Source of the DNA: Polymyxa betae
Taxonomy: Eukaryota; Endomyxa; Phytomyxea; Plasmodiophorida; Plasmodiophoridae
Assembly: GCA_003693705.1 (NCBI GenBank)
Contig: RBZT01000266.1
Location: forward strand, 1 to 64,000
DNA: 64,000 nucleotides
Direction of reading: 5' to 3'
In this document: positions 56,230 through 64,000 of the stretch, piece after piece
Position numbering within the stretch: position 1 is the stretch's first letter
How the letters are laid out: every line of letters starts with the position of its first letter
Notes under the pieces: generated by a model
Databases searched by the model: none
Told to the model about the DNA's origin: nothing
What the model saw: only the letters and a program-made list of their open reading frames with translations
Position numbers and translations under genes: made by a program

Positions 56230-59200
56230 TTATACAATGTATGAGGGAGCGATGTTGACCTCCCTGATTGCCTCTATCTGTTTCTCATTTAGCTTATCTT
56301 GGACATCATGGAAATCGTCCTAAAACCACCGGTTATAGGATGTTTCGGACTGAAAGATCAACAGACCACGTGCAAATGGCGCCAGTTGATGAACGTTTCT
56401 CTGATACTATCACCGATAGGTGGCTTTTCATTAGCGTATGAAGCCAATGTATTTAGGACATCGCCAAGCCAATCAGGAATATCGTAGGCAGCAGCCCGTA
56501 CTAAACCGATTAAGCCTATCCAAAGAAATCAGCTCTAAAAAACACACCGATTCAATTCAAAGACCCAGAATGCCACCATGTCGTCTTGCAATCTGAACCT
56601 AAGCAAACTGAGCTGACAGTATTAACATCGCTTGAGTTGGTTACTTTGCCGTCAACTTGCCCGCCAACATCAATTAGTTGTTGGCACTTCAGAATAACCT
56701 CGGTTGTCTTTGGAAAGTCAAGCAATCTGGTATGTATATACAAGACAGTTAAGGTATCAGCAGCAGAATTCCGGCAGGTGATTTCCGGATCAGCTAACAG
56801 ATTACAAACACTCTAACAAGCATTGCCCATTAAACGAAACGATTCTCAATGGAAAAGAGTTCCTAACCATGTAAATATCTTGAACGCATTCCTTAGAGAG
56901 AAAATAGGAGTGTCTGGAGATTAATAAACGAGCAAGTTTTAACAAAGACGATTTCCCTCGAGATGAGAAATTCGGATCCTGACACTGACGAATTATCTTC
57001 GGCAAAATCTCGCATATGTCAGATTCGCTAAATCCGATCCAGCCAAGATAATGGGATGCCTTCTCAACGAAACTAAGCAACTCCGGATCAGTTTGCGAGA
57101 ACCCTGTCGCTAACACAGGAACGGCCAAATGGTTCAGTAAATTGCCGAAGACCATCATGCTTCCTTCTTGACATGATTCAATCATGAATAGGCAAAATAT
57201 CTCTAAGCATTGGCGAAGGGCATGGCAACCAGTAGAACAAATCTCCAGTACGTTCTCCAGAAACGTTACCAGGCATGAATGGTCAAGAACAAGAACGGGC
57301 TTGAGTGAAACCATTCTATTTTGGGAGTCTGGCTGAAATAAGCAACAAACTGAGTCGTGAATGACTTCTGACAGCGCTTGTCGAACGATGGCAGAATCAC
57401 GGAATTCGAACAATCCCTTATTGGCATTCAAAATTTGGCATGCAATATCCCGACACTGCCAGGTATACTCCAGAAGAAATCCCGAAAGAATTTCCAAAAA
57501 GAACTGAGCAAGAAGCGTCGGCTGTCCTTTTGTGAAGGCTTTAGCAACAGTTTCATCAACCAATGGGGACATCAGGCTAAAAGGCACTTGGGACGAAGCG
57601 AAGCGTAATGAAAGCAACCAATCAGGATACTACATGTGCATTAGCTCAAGGCACCAAATGATCGAACAACTGAAAAAACCAACCATTTCCGGTTCAATCT
57701 TATGTATGAAACTCCATATGAGCACTATCGTTTGCTCCTGAGCCTGGGAAGTATCAGCGACCTGGCCTAAGTTAAGAATAACACCGCAAAGGAGTTCAGC
57801 AAAGCAGGCTGAGCGTTCTTTATCGAGTCCCTCTTCAAGCGAAGCAGTCTGAAGATAGCCAAGAAACAGCGGCATCATGTCGACATTGCTTTCAAGCAAA
57901 GACTGCCACAGACGAACGTTCTCCAAGGAGAAATGAACACTGCCTCTGTTTGTTATTAAAGCCGAAAACTTCGCCTTTAACCTGAAAATTCTGAACATTT
58001 CAGATCGAATTTTGTCATTTTGATGTGTCCCATTCTTTTTACGGGACAGCGACTCTAGCAAAGCTGTGAAATGTTCTTGTATCCAAGGGTTCAGAACGGC
58101 TGAAACTGTTTCAGGGCGCAAGTTTTCACAAATGACTGATTCCACAACTTTGCTGCTGGATTCTTCAGCGCCGATAATGGGATGACCAGAAACATGATGA
58201 GTGCAACATAGAAGTAAAGGAAGAATGAAGATGGAGCATAGCTGCAGAGAGTGGTCGTCAGACAGCAAATTTTCTAAGTGGGATGAGAACACAGAACCAA
58301 GCTCGTGACTGTGGTTGGTAACAAGCATTGCATAGGCCAAAGATAGAGCCGCTATTTGATGCTTAGCGGGTAGCTTTCTCCCAATGAGGTCAAAGTATTG
58401 ATCAACGTCTTCTACAAGAGATCGACTTGAGCATTCCATCAAAGAATCAAATTGCAACATCCCCCAGTACGTTCTGAATACAACTTTAAGCTTTTGCTGG
58501 ACAGTAATATCATCAACAGTAGCAAAAGATGGCCAAATTTCAATCAAACTGTACAGATTTGATGCTTTGGAGCAGATATAAAGAGCTACCGTCGGGATCA
58601 GAAACAAACCGGCTATCTGCCGAACATAAGCATCGTGTAATCCCTTCAAATTCCTGGATACTTCAAATAGCTTTGCTGTAAAGCTTTGCATCTGAAAAAG
58701 ATGTTCACATTGCAGCATTATGCGTGAAATAGCGAGAAATGGACTAGAGCCGGCCATCAATATTTTCTCGTCGAGCAGATAGTTCAATACCTCCGAGGTT
58801 TGTGTGATACTAAAAAAGTAACTGAAGATCCCACTGAAGCGATCGCTGAGAATATTGCTTGTTGAATCGATTAATATCCTGCGAACAGAGCAGCGATGGT
58901 GCGTATGAAAATTCTTCTGCGATTCCAGCAATTTGGCATGCGCAAGCGATTGGGCAACAGTTTTTTCAAGAACGGGTTTGGATAAAACTCGAACCAAATC
59001 ACAGGCATGCTTGTAAATGGTAATTCGATCTTCTAAAACCTCCCTGCAACGAGACAGAAAGCAGAGCACTGCATCGTACAAATAGTCGCCGATGGTCTGG
59101 TTCAAGACCATAATAGGGACCAAGATATCCGATTGCCATGGATCAAGTTCGTGAAGCTCCGGAATCCGACATCTGCTTCTATTCAGCAACGTTGAGATAC

Positions 59201-61488
59201 CTCTAGCAACGGATTGCAGTGTTAAAAGTGAGCGAACGCATGTCTCAGTCGTTTTCCTAGTAACATGACCAGTTGTTAGAACGCAGACAGGATCTCTAAT
59301 GAATTCCTGGACGAACCCGGAAACAGCCTAGCGAATAATAAATCAACATAGAAAGAGTCCAGAGAAATGATAATACGTGCAATTCTTCTTTGGTAGGAAG
59401 GTGCCACGTGACGGCCAAACTAAATTCATTATCAGGCAAAAAAGCCTGACGGTGATCTTGAATGAACTGAAATGGGTAAACATCTGTTAGAGTCTTTAAA
59501 ATGTGTCTGATTATCTTGTTCGAATGGGACAGCCTGCCAATATTTTCGCTCGACAGGCCCAACTTGATAATCGGTAGAAGATCCGCGAGGTAAGGCAACA
59601 AGTGCGATCCAGTTTTCCGAATCAGACACGAGAGGTGATATAGAAGCCAATCAATTTCATTACCACTTGCAACACGAATGGAAGTGATAAAAAGAGGAAT
59701 ATAATGCGATAAAACCCAACTTGGTGAAGACATACTTGCAGCATTACACATAACTCCTAGAAGGCGGCGTGCATTCTCAATTCTCCTTGAGAAAATAAAA
59801 TCAAAGATATATTGAGAGCAAAGCCGATGCATTTCGGTAGGCAAAACCCTCAGAAATCCAACAAAGAACTCTTTGAAATCAGCTTTCATGGAAGCATCAA
59901 AAGAGGAATTCTTTGAATATTCCGGCATATTTTCACACAAATGAAACAGCTTTACCATCAGGTGAGGAGCCAACTGTTCAATAAAATCTTGATCGGAATC
60001 TTCGCATAAATTGAAGAACACTGCCATAAGGTTGATAGCAGCTCTGAGTTGGTTGGTATCGCTAGGATTAAGCGACTCTGCACAACAATAAACATGATCG
60101 TAAAACCAATCACATTGACGAAACGCTGGAAGAACATAAGCTGACAGTTTAAGGCACGCCAACCGCCGTTTTTGTGATGAAGTCGGTGAGCGCAACGTTA
60201 GATCAACGAATTGTAGAAACGACGGCTCCACAATCTCGGGCTCTAACTTCGAAAAGCATGAGTACATTTTAGCAATCGAGTGGACGAGAGTAAAGGAATT
60301 CGAATAGAGGGCTGGAGTACCCGATTTGATAAATTCTCTCAGTACTTGCTTGGAGAAATCGTCCGTTAGCTTCGGATGATTCGAACGAGTATCGTGTTTG
60401 AAACGCTGGGTGAAATGAATGGCAAAGGCCTCAAAGAAAGTCCCGAGTAAATTGCTCCAAGTACCGTAATTATTTGGATGCAAGTATGACGATATAAAAT
60501 GGAGAAAATGTTGGAGCATACTGAAATTGGAAGGACTGAGTGTGTAAGCGACCGTTTTGGCCATATCCCGAACGAGACCATTTTTTGAGCCTGAATATCT
60601 CCTCAGGAATTTCAGGTCATTGGGCCAGCTTTTGGTGTGCCCATAATCTGGTAACGGGTCTTTGTTATTTTGTTCAACGGCCAGGCCCAATGCCTGTACA
60701 AACGAAGAATAGAGAAGTGGCAAATAAGGGCCGAAGTCAAATACACCATGATGTGCACACCTGGAAAACATCTGAAACAGCACAGATTTGACAGCAGTGG
60801 ACTGGTTCATCCACTTCAAAGCGTTCAGCAATACTATCATCAGTTCTGGATCCGTGTCTTTCGTTGCATGCCGCTTGAAAGGCAGTAACAAAGAGAATAA
60901 TCCCAGAATTCGAAAAAACAGTCGATTATCTTTAAACAGGAAAGGTAGCAGCTGGTATTTGATTTCATTGTAGCTGTCATCGTGAAAATATTTCCTTGCT
61001 CGTACAGCCAGATTGCCTAAAGCGATTCTGTCCTCGTGACGAATGCCACATCCGAAAGTATCAGCAGCTCTCCAATTATCCACTTCTTCACAAACAGACC
61101 ACAATGTATTTAGCAATGGTCTATAGTCCAATAGCAGAGATTCTGGTGGCAAAGAAGGCTTAAGTTTCAACAGCTTGTAGCAAGTTGTAGTTACTCTCAG
61201 CCGTAGACCCAATCCTGAGCTGAAAGCGTTATTATACAGAATATTAATAAGCGCTATTCTATGCGATTGATTGAAGATCAATTCCGAGTTCGTAAGTTCG
61301 TTCACAAAAGCCAGATATCGGTCGATCACGAAAAAATCCGACGACTGGTTCAGAAGACCAGGCAAATTCTCAATTAACCAGATCATGACCGTCTCCGAAT
61401 AACCAGACAGCGAGCCGACAAGTTCAGCTGGCATATTGCACAAATGCTCCGATGGGCAGATGCCGCCGTCATCGAGCTCGCCAGACAT
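56230..61488 (-). CDS. PSME4: Proteasome activator PA200/BLM10
   Basis: Exons include 59377-61488 (704 codons), 57634-59327, 56868-57576 and a chain of smaller 3' exons from 56812 down. A HEAT-like solenoid of roughly 1650 aa; human PSME4 has 1843. Recognisable stretches are WLLYHLSCLIRKTGSHLLPY, LLADPEITCRNSAADTLTVL, LIGLVRAAAYDIPDWLGDVL and DKLNEKQIEAIREVNIAPSY, which line up with the end of human PSME4. It caps the 20S core and opens its gate, with roles in histone degradation and repair. The last residues are SYIV; the usual C-terminal Hb-Tyr-X tail (YYA) is not matched. Start at MSGELDDGGICPSEH. Confidence 0.92.
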
Positions 61489-62242
61489 TGCTCCAGGCGG
61501 CGCTGATCTCAACAGTCTTCACAAATGCTGGTGCGTTGCGTAGAAATAATTTACCCACAATGAACCTTTAAAGTGGAGGTGAATGTCCACATGTTTGGAC
61601 TTGTCACACCATGAGCCCATGTCCAAACTATAGAGACAGAGCGTCGCCGTTTTTGCAACTGCCAAGCGGGGGTTTATGTTACATCCACTATTCTGTCTAT
61701 TATGTGTCTTAAATTCTCTTCATTTAATAGTATTGCAAGCTGTGTTGCCTGCATTTATTAATCTATTGAGGCAATGAGAGGGTAGTTCCGGCTGGAAGCG
61801 CGATGTTGCCAGGGAAAGATTCTGGATCGAAATCGATCTGCGGTTCGTACTTGGAATGAAAAGGTGGCGGTTGCCAGCAATGGATATCTGGCAGCGGAAT
61901 CGATGCTGAGCGATTATGGATCAGCAAAGGCCACCGATTCGTATCCCCCGGCTGAATACAGCCGATGCTCAGCGAGAACGCTCACAGGCCTATCGTAGCC
62001 CCAGCGCTAGCAGCAGCACGTCGATGTAAAAATTTGATTAAGACTTGCCATTTCATACAAGCATTTTGCTAAGACCGATCATATAGACATTTGCCATTCG
62101 CATCAGCGCGATCAAACGTTTATCTATCTACAGCTCGACCAGGCTACATTCGGCGTCCTCGTACTCAAAATCAATATCAGAAAAGGTATCCTAGGGTTTT
62201 TTGAGAACAATTTAGCGAATTTACGAATGGGAGTTCAGCTTA
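61489..62242. other. Divergent promoter region
   Basis: About 750 bp between PA200 and the TSNAXIP1-like gene. It contains a 37-codon plus-strand frame (61916-62029, MDQQRPPIRIPRLNTADAQR...) which has coding-like composition and could be an exon, and a single CTAGGGTTTT word near 62192. Confidence 0.4.
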
Positions 62243-63359
62243 ATGTTCGGACTCAGTGTTGCAACACCTGGGGTTAAACCATTACTGTTGCAGCAGATCG
62301 AGGAACATTTTCAAAAGGCCAGCATGCCTGAATACAAAGGAATAGGGGAACGGCGCCTCCGAATCTTTCAGGATGGACTTGACATGTTTATTAATGCCTT
62401 TGGCGTTTATAAACCTGTCCTAAGTCGCATAAAATGTGAATACCAAGCATTGTTTGAAGCATTTGCAAAACGAATCCAATACATTCCTCAACTTAAATCG
62501 CGACTCATGACGATGAAAGATGATGCTAATGCAAAGATCTGCGCAATGGCAGCTCAGTATAAAAAGGAGAAGGTAAACGCAGCCTGCGGGCGCATAGCAA
62601 GTCACTTTAATTATTTTTCTAGGCAGAGCTGGAATGTAGAGTTGCCATGCAGACCACCCTGTGTGGATCTCATCTGGAAGAAATAGCATCTCTCAAAGGT
62701 GAAGTTACCGCACTTCAGAAAGCAAAAGAGAAGCTTCGAATCGAGCGCGATGCGGAATGCGAAACCAAAAAAACACTGGCGACTGCTCTTGACAGATACA
62801 GAGCCATGCTGGACGAAGCTAATGCTGATGTCAGTGAAACATTCCAAACATAATGCGATGCTAAAATGCCAAGTAGAAAATGCAGTCAACACGAGCTGTC
62901 GTGGCAGCTAATCAAAAGGCATCAAATTACCAAGTACAACTGAAGATTCTCGATACTTACCTTTCTGACTCCATGCCCTAGATGTCTTACGAGACAGTTC
63001 TTGCAGATCTCGACGCCGCTAATCACAAACTGGAAGATTTACAAAAGCGAGTCTACTCAAACGAAGCGGTGAAGCTGGCGAAAGATCTTCACCGTGCTAT
63101 AGCGAGGACAAGTCGGCTCGAATCCGAATTCCTGCGCGTTCTAGATTTATACGAAAGGGCTGTAGGTAAACGAGCTGAGGTTGATCGTAGAGTGAGTACT
63201 TGCCATGCTCTGATTATGCTTCCATTCCTGACCTGCGTCTATCCAGATTTTAAGTGATCTGAGGAGATCATAAGAATTTTAATTTCGCAGATCCTTGATA
63301 ATGGATTTTTCCAATCTACTACAAGCCAAAACCTAGCATTGTTAAGCCTGAATCGCTGA
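62243..63359 (+). CDS. TSNAXIP1-like coiled-coil protein
   Basis: At least four exons. Starts MFGLSVATPGVKPLLLQQIE, then RRLRIFQDGLDMFINAFGVY and KPVLSRIKCEYQALFEAFAK, matching the N-terminal domain of translin-associated factor X-interacting protein 1 (FEFFIEDFKTYKPLLSSIK in human). Helical segments follow (EIASLKGEVTALQKAKEKLR, LADLDAANHKLEDLQKRVY) and a last exon ending NLALLSLNR. In animals the gene is expressed with ciliary genes; function is unclear. Upstream exons may exist. Confidence 0.72.
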
Positions 63360-63446
63360 CAATAGATAGATTTATTATATATTATATAATATTAATTGTG
63401 GCAGATATGTAATGAGCATGAACAGAAATAGAACACCAAATCAATT

Positions 63447-64000
63447 TCATGTTAGCGAATCTGTCGTGAAGCATTCGTCCAAGAAGCGAGTTGTGATTTC
63501 GGACCACTTCTCATCGACCAGCTTACAACAATCGATAGACATAATGGTCTGATCTATTATGTTTCTTACTGGTTCGCATGAAATTTCTTTTTCACATTGA
63601 ATTGTAGCAATCTGCCGATAGAACGACACCGTTTCTGATATTGGCTGCTGAAGCGGCTTTGCCATCGAAGGCTGGCAGAATCCTTTGACTCTTCGGATGC
63701 TCGACGTCCTCCATAATGATTTTAGCGGATCGAATAAGGCAAGAGAAGTTTCGCATTCCTGCGGTTCAACCGCAGCAGAATTAATTTTTTGAATGGCCGG
63801 CAACCGAAAAATAAGATACGGTCGATACAAAGGCAAGTTGTCATTTATCGGGTTGTTGGCGACCTCAATCTCATTTAAATCACGAAAGACGGAAAGCGTA
63901 TCTAACTAAAGATCGACTCAGACACAATTGGACACCAAATGCAATGTTATATGTACCTGATAGAATGTGTGAAGATCATTCTCACTGAACGATAGTTTCT
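63447..64000 (-). CDS. Leucine-rich repeat protein, cut by the window edge
   Basis: Two 3' exons (to 63907 and from about 63959) of a gene that continues beyond 64000. Reads KLSFSENDLHTFYQ, then LDTLSVFRDLNEIEVANNPI and PLYRPYLIFRLPAIQKINSA, the typical LRR cap in which a YR.Y.I..LP motif follows the last repeat, as in LRRC49/XRRA1-type ciliary LRR proteins. The 110-residue C-terminal part is not recognised. Convergent with the TSNAXIP1-like gene, 87 bp apart. Confidence 0.7.

Overview
The window is eukaryotic nuclear DNA from a gene-dense, intron-rich protist that builds cilia. I see about 30 protein genes on both strands and one tRNA gene. Intergenic gaps are often only 50-200 bp. Most reconstructed introns are 39-66 nt GT-AG introns (a few reach 90-300 nt), and I rebuilt them by keeping conserved protein families in frame. 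IFT140, the IFT-dynein light chain DYNLT2B, a TSNAXIP1-like protein and two LRR proteins point to a flagellated stage. Interspersed telomere-like repeats are of the TTTAGGG/TTTTAGGG type. Together this fits a flagellate such as a rhizarian (for example a plasmodiophorid), but the sequence alone does not prove the line of descent.

Layout. 0.8-7.3 kb: three minus-strand genes close together (a GRK-type RGS-kinase, an 899-aa glycine-rich protein, an AlkZ/YcaQ-like winged-helix protein of bacterial type), then tRNA-Gly(UCC). 7.8-12.7 kb: a maltose O-acetyltransferase-like gene and a tandem pair of CLASP/TOG-domain genes. 13.5-18.3 kb: a secreted protein, an alpha/beta hydrolase, ribosomal stalk protein P0 and a secreted Gly/Tyr-rich protein. 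18.3-30.0 kb, all minus: IFT140, a C2H2 zinc-finger protein, AP-2 sigma, an LRR-haemolysin III fusion, a helical-repeat protein and a second zinc-finger paralogue. 30.7-36.6 kb, plus: SMC5/6 kleisin Nse4, an unresolved segment, and a 1150-aa coiled-coil protein. 37.2-46.5 kb: mitochondrial-type Obg GTPase (minus), then LSM4, a K+ channel with cyclic-nucleotide domain, a single-pass membrane protein and an RNase III with two dsRNA-binding domains. 46.8-56.0 kb: a GRIP golgin, DYNLT2B, a UPF0193 protein and a fatty-acid beta-oxidation multifunctional enzyme. 56.2-64.0 kb: proteasome activator PA200/BLM10, a TSNAXIP1-like gene and a truncated LRR gene.

The most unusual signal is the repeated use of short telomere-like DNA. 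It occurs inside six spliceosomal introns of five unrelated genes, in both orientations. It also occurs 20-110 bp upstream of six start codons, where the G-rich TTTAGGG strand is always the coding strand. A second short element, with core GTCCGTGACGG, recurs inside introns of two neighbouring genes. Other points of note are the LRR-haemolysin III fusion, an apparently bacterial AlkZ-like gene now split by introns, a P0 protein without the usual C-terminal peptide, and a PA200 without a canonical HbYX tail.

Limits: exon joins were made by eye, no alignments could be run, and small or fast-evolving genes between the named ones may be missed.
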